64,000 nucleotides of DNA from Tetragonia tetragonoides (taxonomy: Eukaryota; Streptophyta; Magnoliopsida; Caryophyllales; Aizoaceae). The notes beneath the pieces were generated by a model, which did no database searches, was not told where the DNA came from, and saw nothing but the letters and a program-made list of their open reading frames with translations. The stretch spans positions 34,076,766-34,140,765 of the forward strand of contig CM076147.1 in NCBI GenBank assembly GCA_038025085.1. Direction: 5' to 3'. Made by a program: the position numbers and the translations under genes. Of this stretch, positions 33,323 to 45,379 are shown piece by piece (the first letter of the stretch is position 1; each line of letters begins with the position of its first letter).

Positions 33323-33973
33323 CTATACTTCCAAGTTTGTGATAATACAATTATGGAACATATACATTTACCAAACTATAACTGTAAGATAATACAGCAA
33401 AGGCAAATATTCTTTGATTTTTGGCCTGTTACATTTGCATACAAAAATGTATGCAATCCTTAAATTAACAAGTGTAATTGATCCTTTACAAGTTTTCACA
33501 TAATTTCCAAAACTTTGGAATTTGGTTACTTGTATGGTTTTTTACTCTTCTGTTTTCCTTAAGTCTTCTTGTTTGGCTCAGTATCAGTAATGGCTTTTGC
33601 ATCATGTCTCTCACATCAAAGCTATGTACAGTAGTTACCAGTAACAATAATTTTAAGCATAACTGTCAAATGAAAATTCCAGTTGTTCATATTTGTAACC
33701 GATTCAAAATCCCTTGCTGTCAAGTTTTGAGAAAGAACAGAGAAAATTGTATGTGCTTGAATTATTGTTTCACCAATTTTAAAAGGAGATGAAATAAGTT
33801 TGCAGACAGAGATGATCACATGAGTTTCTTGGACCCTTATATCTAAACTGCTGGTGACCTGGCTAGACTTGACTTCATGAAGCTGGCAGAAACTTCATTT
33901 TTTTTGGGGGGGTGGGTGACTGGGGCCCCTGCTCTACAGCCGGCCAGCAAGAAAGCACGGACACGGCACTCAT
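33323..33973. other. 3' flank of the CML gene, no further gene
   Basis: AT-rich 3' sequence. Frames here carry no recognised motif. Confidence 0.4.
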
Positions 33974-34438
33974 CAGTGGCGAATCCATATAGTATATTAA
34001 GTATGCACGTGCATACCCACACATTAATAAAAACTGCTCATTTAAGTTTACAAATCATGGACAGCTGGAACGACTGCTTCATATTAAAACGCAGGTCACG
34101 GGTTCAATACTTGATGGAGTCAGACTTTTGTTCCAGCTATTATTTTATGGTGTTTTGCTTTTTGCTCTGTGTCCTTGACTCCTTGGCCCATTTCCTCTCT
34201 CGAGTACTATTATTATCGTGGCACTTCTCTTTGCTTGGAATTAAGTCTCTGGCGTGCTATTATTATTCTTTATTTATTTTTGATGTGTTATCATTGATTA
34301 GTATAATCCATTTTAGATATTTTATGTATTTATTTGTATTATTTGATACTTTTTGTATTATTAACCTAAAAAACATTGTGGCCCATTCTTTTAATATTAT
34401 TGTGCATACCCAATTCATAAATTCTGGAACCGCCACTG
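33974..34438. mobile_element. 465-bp TIR element, ends CAGTGGCG, 5-bp duplication CTCAT
   Basis: Left end CAGTGGCGAATCCA and inverted right end CAGTGGCGGTTCCA; flanked by CTCAT at 33969-33973 and 34439-34443. GTGCATACCCA occurs near both ends. The ends resemble common plant hAT-like elements, but those normally make 8-bp duplications, so the superfamily is uncertain. No transposase is encoded. Confidence 0.7.
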
Positions 34439-34549
34439 CTCATCAGCCTGTGTTTCCCGTGTCTGCATTCTTGTTTTCGTAGTTTCTTGCATACTATAAT
34501 TTTTGAGAATTTGCGTTTCCCGTGTCCCATGTCCACAATTTTTTTGTCC

Positions 34550-34700
34550 CCGCGCGTTTTAGTGCTACCTAGTCGGTCAGGTACAACTACTAGGGAACAG
34601 GGGAGTTAAAGGGGAAGGGGGGTACATGAGTACTCGAACCTAGGGCAAGCCCGCGGATTCGGAAGGCCGCACCAACGTGCTGCACCTCTCGCCTCTGGCA
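34550..34700 (-). mobile_element. tRNA-derived SINE fragment
   Basis: On - a box A-like GCAGCACGTTGG (34672-34683) is followed after ~30 bases by box B GGTTCGAGTAC (34630-34640), the internal RNA polymerase III promoter of tRNA-type SINEs. Ends and target duplication were not found. Confidence 0.4.
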
Positions 34701-34719
34701 GAAACAAATTAAGGTACAT

Positions 34720-35368
34720 GTACTGCTAGTCTGCTACAGGTAAGTGCCAGACTGATAGTGCTGCAGAAGATGAGCTACAACCTCATCTGATCTTCTTATT
34801 ATCCAAAATAGGTCTGATCTCTACATCTTTTGTTCTGTGGATGAAAAGTTTGTGCTTTAGTATCATTTGTTCATTATCCCAGTGCCTCTTATGATCACAT
34901 TGAAAGTTTTTTCAGATGATTTTAAAGTAGTAATACATCAAATCATCTAGTTTTTTTTTTTTTTATCCGTTCAACAAATTGATCTTTTTCAAATGATTAC
35001 TTTACCTGCGTAGCTTGTAAAATTCTTCTGATGTGTTATTTTAGTAATTGATTGAACACAATGATGACATGATAACGATGTTTAAAACCAATTTGAACAC
35101 TAATTATAAAGGCAAATCCATAGTTTAATTGCAACACAAAAAAGATAGGATAGAACAGAACCTAATAGCCCTCCATATGAGGAAATGGCATGCTGATTTG
35201 CTGCACCAAATAATACAATATTACACAGACCAGTGCACTTCTAACCGCAGCAAAAACAGCTAGCACTACTTACAAACTTTATTCAAACCCCAATTTTCTT
35301 TTTTTCTTTTCTTTTTTCCTTTTCTTTTCTGGGTTATAGATTGGTAAATCTACTACCCTACAACATGA
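34720..35368 (-). other. 3' flank/untranslated region of the bZIP gene
   Basis: AT-rich region after the bZIP stop codon. A pyrimidine run at about 35296-35331 on + is its most marked feature. No other gene is seen. Confidence 0.4.
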
Positions 35369-38300
35369 TTATTTGGACAGAGTGGAAGCGCCAGACTCCC
35401 AAGACCATATTTCTGATAAACCGCTTACAGCGTCACTCCCTGCTGCTCCACTCCTGGCATTCCCAACCAGCACATGATCACCCACATTGTTGTTAGTAAT
35501 GCCTGGAAACGCCCCGCCAAATAGTGTGTCCTGCCCTCGGAGTGTGACTGCTGGTGACACATTTGCCACCCTAGACATGCTTTGTGCATTTAACATCTGG
35601 GGCGAGCTTAAGTGGGTCTGGAGAAGCTGGTTCAAACTAGAAGACAACGAGCCTCGAGTAACCATGTCTTCGGCTAACTTGACCTGGATTTAGAAACATC
35701 ACCTTATCAATACACTTTAATCTGTTAAGATTATACAAAGTAACATTGCCTTCATCTTACTAATTTTTGCCATAATTGATACCTTTCAGGTGAATGATGA
35801 CAAACTTTACATTTTTAAACATATTATTTCCCCAAGCTAAAGCAGTAATTGATTTGAAACTGTCAGAATTTGTATCCTAAATCATTTCTGGTTGTTCATG
35901 ATTTATGTTCAAGTTAAAATTCTTACCATCTCAATGAGACAAAGGAAGCCACTTCACATGAATATGATTCAGAATAAGGAGGTACCTTTGCTCTCAGAGC
36001 TTCAACATCCGACTTAAGAACCCGATTGTTCGTTGAGGCATCTCTTAGCTGCTGAGTTGCATCAGTCAGCTGCTTGTAGAGAGCACCATTCTCTCCATTC
36101 AGTTGATCGACCTGAAAACCCACAGCATATCAAATTTTCAATCTGAAGCTGGCTTGGTGAGACTCCTATGGAGATTTTCCCCCTCCTATGTTTTTTACCA
36201 AACCTGGTCGTATCAATATTGATTATAGTGCTACTCGTCAAAATCATGACGCGAGTAAACACGCTTTTGTTCATCCATGCTATGAAAATGTTCTAACAAA
36301 ACAGCGTCAAAATGACAACTTCAAAGCCCCATTAGAAGAAGGGAATTGAGAAACTAGAGTACATCGCAGATACATTCGGAAATAAAAATACCATCTAAAT
36401 GAAATTGAGGAAAGCAGATGGATATATACTAGAGCAGGATTGAGCATGTTGGTGTGAAATTGTGCTGACCTTGGCCTGACGTTTGTAGGGTCATTGAGAC
36501 AGTACATCAGCCGTAACAATAGGTTCCGGCTTGAATTATCCATCAAATAGAGTTTGGTGCCAACAAACCCTATCAACGACCCACATTTTGCCAACTAAAA
36601 GGTTAAGTTACCTGCAACTCCAAATCCTGCAAGTGTGCTTGCTTCCTTCTTCGTGAACGACGAGCAGATTCCCTGTTTGAAACCATCCTGAAACATTTCC
36701 ATAAAGTAACATGTTATCTTCAATTGGAGCACAATTGAACCCCGTTACTCTGACTCCTCATTCCACCTCCAACTCATGTGAGGTACTCGATAGTCCAACA
36801 TGAATATAGACACTTGACACTTCGTTTTAGGCCATAAACACACATTTTCCAAACTTGATGCTTGTAGCTGAGTTTGAAAATATTGTCAAACTACTTAAGT
36901 TGCCCATTGCAATGGCATTCAAATTCATAAGGCTAGTATATACTGTATTACACAACACATACTGATACCTCCAACAAATATAGACACTTCGTTGTAGGCC
37001 AAAAATGCATATATTTAAGAATTAGATGCTTGTAGTTGTAGTTAAATTTGAGTTACATAGGTCACACTAGCTCATTGCAATGTCATTCAAGTTTTTAGTG
37101 CTAGTATATATATACCTTCGAACGCGTTTCACATCAAGAGGATCGTTGCTCTGCTCGCATGACCCGGCTTCTAAATCTGCATGCTCATCCTCCGAGGAGC
37201 CACTTGCTTGATTATCCCCTGACTTTGGCTTAAGAGTTGATGTTGGACTTCCAGCTAAAGCAAAATTTACCCATCACATTCAAATGTTAATGAAATAATG
37301 GCCTAAAAAGAAAGAGTTTGCTAATATATATGTTAAAGCACAAATCTCTAATCTCAAATTCATCTTACCACATATGGATGACTGTGAATCAAGTGTAACC
37401 GAAACGCAAGGTTGTTGCTGGTTGAAGTTTTGATACCATGAAGGTGATTGTGCATTTCCTCCACAAGTTGAAAATCCATTCATTATGTCATGCTTTTTTC
37501 ATACAAAAAAACAAAAGGGAAAAACAAAAATCAGATTATACATAAAAGTGTCCCATTAATCATGTACTAGTATGGACTGTGGAGCCAAACAAAATTGAAA
37601 TTGTTCAAGACTTCAAGAAAACAACCATACATGTTAGAGAGAATTCAAGAAGTGTTTTTCTTTTGTCTTTCTTCACAAGCACTCACCGTTGAGCGACAAG
37701 TGTTACTTTTGAACAAAATCATTAAAAGTCACTTTAAATCAACATAGGGAAATTAACATATTACACTTTTTCTTTCTCTTTGAATATCCACCAAAATATT
37801 ATCAAATATTATTGTTCAACACAAAAAAAAAAAAATAAAAAAAAAATCTCACACCAAAATCACGGTTTTTTCAGTAGTTAAAATAGATTCTACTAGACTT
37901 ATTTTCTTCTTCTTTTTTGCATATTTTCAAGATTGAGTGAAGGGTTGTGGGCTCCTATCGCCAGAGAGGATAAAGGCTAAAGCCATAGTAAAAGGCATAA
38001 AGGATTGTTTGTTAGTATCAAAGACCAACTTTTACCCTTAAACTACTTCAATTATGAGTAATACTACTATAACAATGGGGGAAAAGAAGATTTTCTAAAT
38101 ATCAATCCCATCAAAAGCAAAAGTCTTATAAAACGATGATTTATATGTACTTGAAGTGGACGGGCTAGTGACACGAATCAGTCTTATATAGTTATATTTA
38201 GATGTGGTGGAGCCATATTGACTTTTTTTTTTTTTAACCAATTTGCTTGTCAATGGCAATAATTGATTTTACCAACCTATGAAAGTAGTAACTACTAAGA

Positions 38301-39580
38301 TCCCTTCAAGACGGTGACATAGTTCATATTGAGGTGTAAGCCAACTTGGTCCTCTATTCAAATTCTCGCTCCCTTGTTGCGTGTATCATGTATACTACTC
38401 CGTGGTTGGGATAGAAAATAACACATATAATAAGACAGGAGATCCAGATTACTCCGTACCTACCTCTTGCATTTCTTAATTATAATTAAAAAAAAATATA
38501 TATTCTTTATATAGTCTACCATACATGATAATCTACGTGATCATGACAACATATAGATCTTTTTTTTCTATTTTCTTTTTCTTTATGTTAAATTAATTGG
38601 GCAGATCTATTCAATGGTCAAGATCTTGCACTCTTTAAAGTGCCCTTACACCACTGACGAACACCGATCATACCAAGAGATCGAAGACCTTCAAAAAAAA
38701 AAACAGAGGTAATGAGTGACCAATAGACGCAAGACACGTCACCATAAGAAGCACGTGTATAACACGTGCAACAAAAGAGTACATAGAGAGTAGCAAATGA
38801 TTGGCTGCACCGCCAACCTACCTTATAAAGAGCACCCCCACCACCCCCATAACCATGTTATTCATATATCAACCATAGTACAACTACAAACCAAAACCTC
38901 TCTATAATTAAAATCCCCATATTTTCTCCCCAACCAATTTATTAATTTATCTTTTTTCTTTAAAGTTTTTAATTTGCACCTTACAAGTTACACCGACCCA
39001 AAAGAAAGTACACCAAAATATAAAATTAGTATAGCTGATCAAATACAGTCTTACACTCTTGCTGTCTTACACACATATTGGTTTTAAGAAACTCGTATAA
39101 GGCGGTTTCAAGGTGAGATCACTACAAACATGATATCAGTATTATATCGATATCATACTTTTAAATTGATGAGACATCATCCTGAGACGGTCTCATAAGA
39201 GACTTATTTATGTTTAATTAGTTTTCCGTGTATCTCGTCTCGTGTGTGATCAGCCCTATTTTTCTAGTGGTAAGATCATATATTGTATTTACATTTAAAT
39301 AACATTTAGAAATAGGGATTAAAATAAATTAGTAAATTTTGAGAGGAAAAAGAAAAACAAAAACCTGATTCTTGAAGCCAAAGGAGGCGAGATCATCACC
39401 AAAACCACCGGTAGACTGGTGTTGTTGAAAATTACCAAAAAGCCCTTCACCAGCAGCTGATGGTCTGTTGTTGTTTTCGGGGCGAAGAAGGGCTTCAAGA
39501 GCCAACTCAGAGGGGCTACGCTTCATATGATCACCACCACCAAACGACGCCGTTATAGGGATTGGTTTTTGGTGATTCAT
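35369..39580 (-). CDS. bZIP transcription factor, group C-like (331 aa, six exons)
   Basis: A DNA-binding regulator expected to dimerise and bind ACGT-core sites. Exons on -: 39365-39580, 37369-37492, 37116-37254, 36612-36687, 35986-36111 and 35369-35683; all junctions have GT/AG and the lengths sum to 332 codons with no stop. Start [16 protein letters not shown]; an [21 protein letters not shown] N-terminal segment; acidic S/E/D stretch before the basic region; basic region [20 protein letters not shown] (residues about 156-175, invariant Asn164 and Arg172); leucines at 182, 189 and 196 of the zipper, continuing to about 227; Ser-rich C-terminus. The exon break inside the basic region (between KRVRR and MVSN) and the layout resemble Opaque-2/bZIP63-type group C proteins. 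The leader on the right (39600-39900) is CT-rich on -. Intron 1 holds an ACGT-element cluster. Confidence 0.9.
38735..38830. promoter_or_regulatory. ACGT-element cluster and TATA-like site inside bZIP intron 1
   Basis: CACGTC (38735), CACGTG (38752) and CACGTG (38763) lie within 34 bases. TTATAAAG follows at about 38823 on +. These are G-box/ABRE-type sites, the known targets of bZIP dimers. The layout resembles a + strand promoter antisense to the bZIP gene or an intronic enhancer with feedback by its own product; both are inferences. Confidence 0.45.
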
Positions 39581-40020
39581 TTTTAGGAAATTAATAGTAT
39601 TATTATTACCAATATAAACAGTATGGTTATAATTATAAATATATAAGATAGTGAACAAAATGGAGGGATAATAACTTAGTAATTAAGCTTACAGAGGGGG
39701 GTGTTGAGAGGAGAAAGAGGGAAAAGGGGAAAGAGGTGAGGTGGTAGATGGGTTCATATAGATGGAGCTCAAGGTGGAAGAAGGTGGAGAGAGAAAAAGG
39801 CAAAAGGAAAAAAGAAAAAGAAAAAAAAAAAAAAAAAAAAAAAGGGTTACAACACAAAAACAAAGTTAACACGTAAGGGAAAATGAAATGTGGGACTCGC
39901 ATGATCGTAGCATCCCCTTTTTCTTCTTTTTCCCTTTCCCTTTTTCCTCTCTTCTTTTTTAAATTTTTTAAGCAACTTGGTGTTAATTTAGGTTTGTGTT
40001 TTGTAAGTATAACACAAAAA
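39581..40020 (-). promoter_or_regulatory. bZIP leader and upstream region
   Basis: Upstream of the bZIP ATG. The - strand carries long CT-rich tracts (for instance about 39697-39760 and 39900-39960) and a poly-T run (poly-A on + at about 39826-39843). CT-rich leaders are common in plant promoters. No clear TATA was fixed. Confidence 0.4.
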
Positions 40021-40137
40021 TTTATTTAAGACCTTATCGTAACGTTTGGTAAAATGAGGGTCACTTTTTGATGAAACAAGAGTCACGACATATAATAAGT
40101 AATCTATATATTTTTCTACGAGTTGGTCTCACATAGC

Positions 40138-40338
40138 TAGGCTCTGTTCTCTTCAACGGAATGGTGCGGGATGGTGAGAAACGGCACGGAACAAAATGGA
40201 ATGTTGCGGCGCGAACAATGGAAAAAAATGTAAGACACAATGAAGTACAGAATGCAGAACGGAATGACGCAAAACAGAATGGATTAGAATGGAACGGAGC
40301 AGAATGCAATATAAAGACGACAGAAAGAACATCGCCTA
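40138..40338. mobile_element. hAT-like MITE, TAGGCTCTGTTCTCTTC ends
   Basis: Left TAGGCTCTGTTCTCTTC and inverted right TAGGCGATGTTCTTTCTG; the interior is rich in GGAATG/CGGAAC words. The same family occurs at 56321-56827. No matching 8-bp duplication was found, so it may be old. It sits inside a dispersed repeat (about 40025-40540) with GAGTTGGTCTCAC words also present at 30.3 and 48.6 kb. Confidence 0.6.
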
Positions 40339-40539
40339 TTGTTTTTATAATCTCTAGTTTTGTTTCTTCTTCTTTCTTCACAAATATTCGTATTAGAGGG
40401 TCTTACTGTCACTTTTGTTAAGACATTCGTCACTATTTAGTTAAACAATTGTCACGGTTCACAATAAGTGACCCTTACACTTGATAAATATTAGTTACCT
40501 CATTTTATTATGAGTTGATCCCACACAATACTCTTTTTT

Positions 40540-42700
40540 TTTTCTTTTGGCAAATTAACATCTGATCTCCTTTTGCTTTGTTGTCTTTTTTTTTATTCCT
40601 ATTATGTAGATTGGGAGATGAATGCTGATGGGTGGTGGTAGTCCAAATTCGACAACGGCAAATGCATGCAACTGGCTGAGTTTTGCGATCGAATACCCTT
40701 TTTTTTTGGTTAGTGCTTGTGTTTTGTCTAGTTACTACTTAACGTACGTAACTTAATTTGTTGGTTCTCCTCATGGACCTCATACCTTTTTTGGTGCATT
40801 CATGCTCCAATAACTTTACATCATTGTTCACATAAAAAAATATATATATACATTATTGTTCTCGAGTAGTCGAATTATTAGTTACTACACTTCCATTGCT
40901 CTTGCCACAAAAGAAATATTGCCTAAAACCAAATGATACTCTCAAGAGTACATAGTTAGATACTTCCAAAATTAAGAGACCAAGCCTTTTTTTAGTTTTA
41001 ATTTAAAACATGGACCATAAAATATATTGGGTTGAACATATTTTTTAAAAAAAGTGGATGTACCTATTTTTATACATCCGAGTGTATGTACTAAAAATTT
41101 GTGGTGTTCAGTATATATGATGAAAAAATGGGAGCATGCATGAAGCGTGTCGTAAGCCGCTTAGAGCGCCTCAATAAATGCGTCACGTTACTCAGGAAAG
41201 GCTGAAAGCCACTAGCAAGGTAAGCAAACTACCCTTTGGGACTTTGGGTGATTTGGAATCCCCTTGATCGAGCTAAAAGGTAATGAGACTATGAATTGGG
41301 TAGAATGTGTAATGAGTTATGTCTCTTTGGTACGGCGCTCTTATGGTATTTTTATTCTAGTTCTCCAAAATATTTGTGTCTTAAGCCTGATAGTGGGTCC
41401 GATGTGCCACCTGGACTACTTGTTCGTAGGGCCACGTGGAGAAGGGGTTGTAACTTGTAAGCCGGTTATTGTTTAGACTATTGGAGTCTAGATAGCTATG
41501 TGGATCTAATAAAATTATGCTTCATCCTGAGGTATAGACAATGAAAATTATCTTGGCCTGTTTCTAATCTTTTTACTATATATGGTACTATTTGATTGCA
41601 TATTAAATAAAAATTCCATAATTCAAAATTTTCGTTACGGATTTCTAAATGAGGTTACATACAAATGGTGAAGGTTATATTTGGTGATTCAATTTTTTTA
41701 TTTTTATTTTTTTTTGTTGCAAATGTGGTGATTTTGCATTTGCATAATCATTATTATGGAGATAGATAATAATGCAAATCGAACTGAACTAAATTTGCTA
41801 CTCCCCGGAGTATTATTTTGTTGTGAATATTAGATGCGAATGTAACTTTTGTTGCAATAGAATTAAAGAAATTAAATACTCTAAGCAAGAATAATAATAT
41901 TGAATGAATGAATGATTGTTCACTTACCCAATCAAATGTAAAGTCATAAAACGACAGAATGAGAATGGAACATTTTGTCATGCCATTTTTTTCCCCACCT
42001 TGAAGTGCATTTGATCGTAGATGATTATTATTAGGAATATTTCTATTTGGATGTTATGAGGTATGTTTTGATTGGAGCCCCTAAGTGGAGCTCATATTCT
42101 CAAAATCACCCCAAGTGTACTGTCTTAATTGTGCAAAATCACTCTTAATTACATTTCTATCTCCAAATCAGTACCCCTACCATTTTACATCTAACTTTTA
42201 AAATATTTATTTTCTTGCCCATAATTTGAGATATTTTGTCTCAATTAGAATAAATATAATTATGAGCCTGAAGTATTTAATTTAAAATTAAAATTTTAAT
42301 CTATATGTTAACTATTACGAGAATTATGGTTAAAACGGAACAATTTAAACAATTTTGCAATCAAAAATAAGAGAAAGTTGGTAAAATCTATTTAATAGAT
42401 TAAAACGTAATGATTAAACTGGAATTTGCCACATCAGTCGCTGAATTGTCGAATAACATGTTAATTTACTTATGACGTGTCATGTGACTCATGGCCAGTA
42501 AAAAAAAAAAAAGAAAAAAAAACCAGAGAAAGTATCAACAATCAGACGTTACAAAAACATAATGGAGTTTAATGACTCCGTTATCCCCTCTCCTTCATTC
42601 TCACAAGTTGTCAGACGTTGCAAATCCAAAAAATTGAAAAGTAGCTAAATTCTCTCACATATTGATCAGCAAAAAAAAACTAATTTCTCTCTCATGAATA
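40540..42700. other. Intergenic, no gene recognised
   Basis: AT-rich. The segment 41150-41480 has higher GC and might be a transposon scrap but shows no recognised motif. The frames are short. Confidence 0.35.
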
Positions 42701-42706
42701 GATATT

Positions 42707-43430
42707 TTACGTGGCCACGCTCACACCTATTACATCCTCATATAAAATAGAATTAAAACTAGGGGGGGTATCAAAGAAACACAAACTATCAGCTTGGTCA
42801 CATCCAACATTAGCCAACCAATCTGCCACACAGTTTGCTTCGCGATTGCAATGCTCAAGCTTCACTTCCCACTTACTGTCACTTATGAATTTCCTGCATT
42901 TGCGGACAATGAAGGTAGCATGTCCCTTTTTGCCATCATCCGTCTTCATCCATTAGAGTAGCACCTGTGAATCAACGTTGATTATTATTAGTAGCTTTGT
43001 AATTCCCAATTCTTTGGTCATTGTTACCCCACGAAGTAGAGCAAGGACCTCTGCTATTGTCACCGTACAAACTCCATAATTTTCTTCAAAACCTCGTACA
43101 AAATTACCATGGTGATCACGGATAATTCCCCCTCCACTTGCAACACCTGGGTTTCCACGTGACGCGCCATCCGTGTTGAGAATCATCCATCCTTCACTTG
43201 GAGTCCTCATAAATAGATTATGGAACCACACACCGTCAATACATTTTCTACCTTTTCATATGTTCAAACATTCATATTTGAATAGATTATGGAACCACAC
43301 ACCATCCCCATTTTGGTAAGGTTCTTCGTAATTCTCTTTGTGATTGCTAATAGGCATTTGGTATCTACACCTCCTCTCTTTGCAAGATAACCCTCCAACT
43401 TCATTAACCTTAGTACCATATATTGCTTTA
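42707..43430 (-). mobile_element. LINE C-terminal RNase H remnant
   Basis: On -, 43231-42707 encodes an RNase H (RVT_3-type) domain with the four acidic positions in NTDGAS, AEVLALL, VDSQ and NREANCVADWLA. A TAA stop at 42953-42955 breaks it after VDSQVLL. Upstream (43232-43430) are diverged LINE residues with a ~67-bp tandem duplication (AATAGATTATGGAACCACAC at 43211 and 43278). This domain ends many plant L1 ORF2 proteins. Non-functional. Confidence 0.75.
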
Positions 43431-43479
43431 CATTTTTTTCGATGAACAGTTATTCCAACTTCAATGTTTAAAACTATTT

Positions 43480-44130
43480 AATTTAATTTTTAATTAAAAA
43501 ATTACGCTAAAAAAATAGAAAAAATACCAAAAAAAAATAAATTAGAAATCGATTCAAAAAAATTGGTAAAGTTATGAGACCTTACTATATTAGTATAGAG
43601 GGCTTGGGAAGTAGGTTTGGTGGCACAAGATGGCGGGGGGCTCGGTACCCAAAAATCGTGGAGTAGACATGTCCAGTGCATAACTTTCATAATGGTAGGC
43701 GCTTCATGTCGCCTCACTTCCCTTCCTTCGCCCACAAGCCCTCTCTCAAGCAACTACCCACTAAAGAGTCTTATAAGGTTTAGTGGTTTCAACAGGAGTA
43801 GAAAACTAGAAATGCCCAATGCATAACTGTCATACTGGAGTTTAGAGAGTTTGCAGAATTATTTTCCAAAAGTTTTAGCTCAAACTTTTCAATATATTAT
43901 TAAGTTATGGAAAAACTTTTTTGTTAAATTTTTTACAGATTTTAGCTATTTAATTAATCTTTTAATTAAAAAAATACGTTGAAAAACAGAAAAAATATCA
44001 AAAAAAAGTTGCGAAAAATTATGAGACATCACTATAATAGTAGAGATAAGTTGGGGGTAGGTTTGGCGGCATGGCGTGGTGGGGAGCCATGCTTGGAACC
44101 CCAAAACCGTGGATTAGCCTCCGATTTCCA
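43480..44130. repeat. Two diverged copies of a flank module of the 310-bp repeat
   Basis: About 43480-43700 and 43950-44130 share the order TTTTTAATTAAAAAA, AGAAAAAATA(C/T)CAAAAAAAA, TTATGAGAC(C/A)T(T/C)ACTAT, GTAGGTTTGG(T/C)GGCA. The second copy runs into the tandem array. No gene is seen. Confidence 0.5.
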
Positions 44131-44139
44131 ATAATAGGC

Positions 44140-45300
44140 CCTTTAAGCCTATCAAGGACCCGATAACTTACCCCTGGGGGCCTCCCATGTCCCCTAAGGG
44201 TGTCTCGTGCGATGTGGTGCGAAAATATCCACCTTCGTTCCGGGGGCTCCCGGAAGCTCAAAAAACATGGATTATAGCCTTCGTTTTCGGCTTCTTGGGG
44301 CTCGGGTGTCATTTTCGCCCAAACTTTTCTACGGAGTCTACCATGCCTCTACAGGACCCTCAATGCCCCGGGGAGCGTCATCCGGATTCCCGAACTTCGA
44401 TATCACCATGCCTTTGGTATTCCGACTCTTACATCAGTGTCCCGTAAAACGCCCTGCTAAGCCTATCAGGGACCGTATAAGCCATCCCAAGGGTCTCCCA
44501 TGTCCCTTAGGGGTGTTCCGTGCAATGTGGTGCGAAAATATCCACCTTCGTTACGGGCCTCCCGGAAGCCCAAAAAACGTGGATTATTTTCGGCTTCTCG
44601 GGGCCCGGGTGTCATTTTTGCCCAAACTTTTTTGGGGTGTCTACCATGACCCTAGGGCACCCTCGATGCCCCAAAAGGGTCATCTGAATCCTGGAACTTT
44701 GATATTACCCATGCCTTTGATGTTCCAACTCTTACACCAGTGTCCTGTAAAACGCCATTTCAAGCCTATCAGGACCGGATAAGCAACCCCGAGGGCCTCC
44801 CATATTCCCTATGGGTGTTCCGTGCGATTTGGTGTGAAAATATCCACCTTCGTTTCGGGGCCTGCCGGAAACCCAAAAAACGTGGGGATTATAGCCTTCG
44901 ATTTCGGCTATCAGGAGTCTGGTGTCATTTTTGCCTAAACTTCTACGGGGGGGTCTATCATAATCCTAGAGGACTCTCTGTGCCCTGGGAGGGTCATCCA
45001 GAGCCGCAAACTTTGATATCACCCATGTATTCTGTGTTCCGGCCCTTACATTGGTGTCCCTTAAAAATGCCCTTACAAGCCTATCAGGGATCTGATAACA
45101 AACCCCGGGGGCCTCTTATGTTCCCCAATGGTGTCCTGTGTGATTTGGTGCGAAAAATCGTGGATTATAGCCTTTTTGATTTTCATCTTCACGGGACACG
45201 GTTTCAGTTTTTGCCCAAACTTCTCCGATGGGTCTATCCTCATCCTAGAGGACCTCTGTTGCCTCGTGACAGTTATCTGGGTCCCCGAACTACGATTTCA
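44140..45300. repeat. GC-rich tandem repeat, ~303-315-bp monomer, about four copies
   Basis: The anchor GCCTATCA occurs at 44147, 44461, 44764 and 45079. Each monomer also repeats the blocks GGTGCGAAAATATCCACCTT, GTGTCATTTTTGCC and CCATGCCTTTGGT with diverged bases. The array is much more GC-rich than its surroundings. Open frames crossing it are by-products of the repeat. It ends in an ACATGGG mini-repeat (45300-45372). Confidence 0.8.
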
Positions 45301-45379
45301 CCCATGAAACATGGGACATGGGAACATGGGACATGTCCATCGCTGGGCGCTGGAACTTGGGACATGGGCTACCAAGATT

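Noticed and set aside
33877..34482. 201-codon open frame on +
   Set aside because: It spans the TIR element 33974-34438 and flanks, has AT-rich codon use and no recognised domain.
39633..39902. Phe/Leu-rich open frame on - upstream of the bZIP gene
   Set aside because: Produced by CT-rich leader and poly-T tracts; no conserved motif, and no signal that it is translated.
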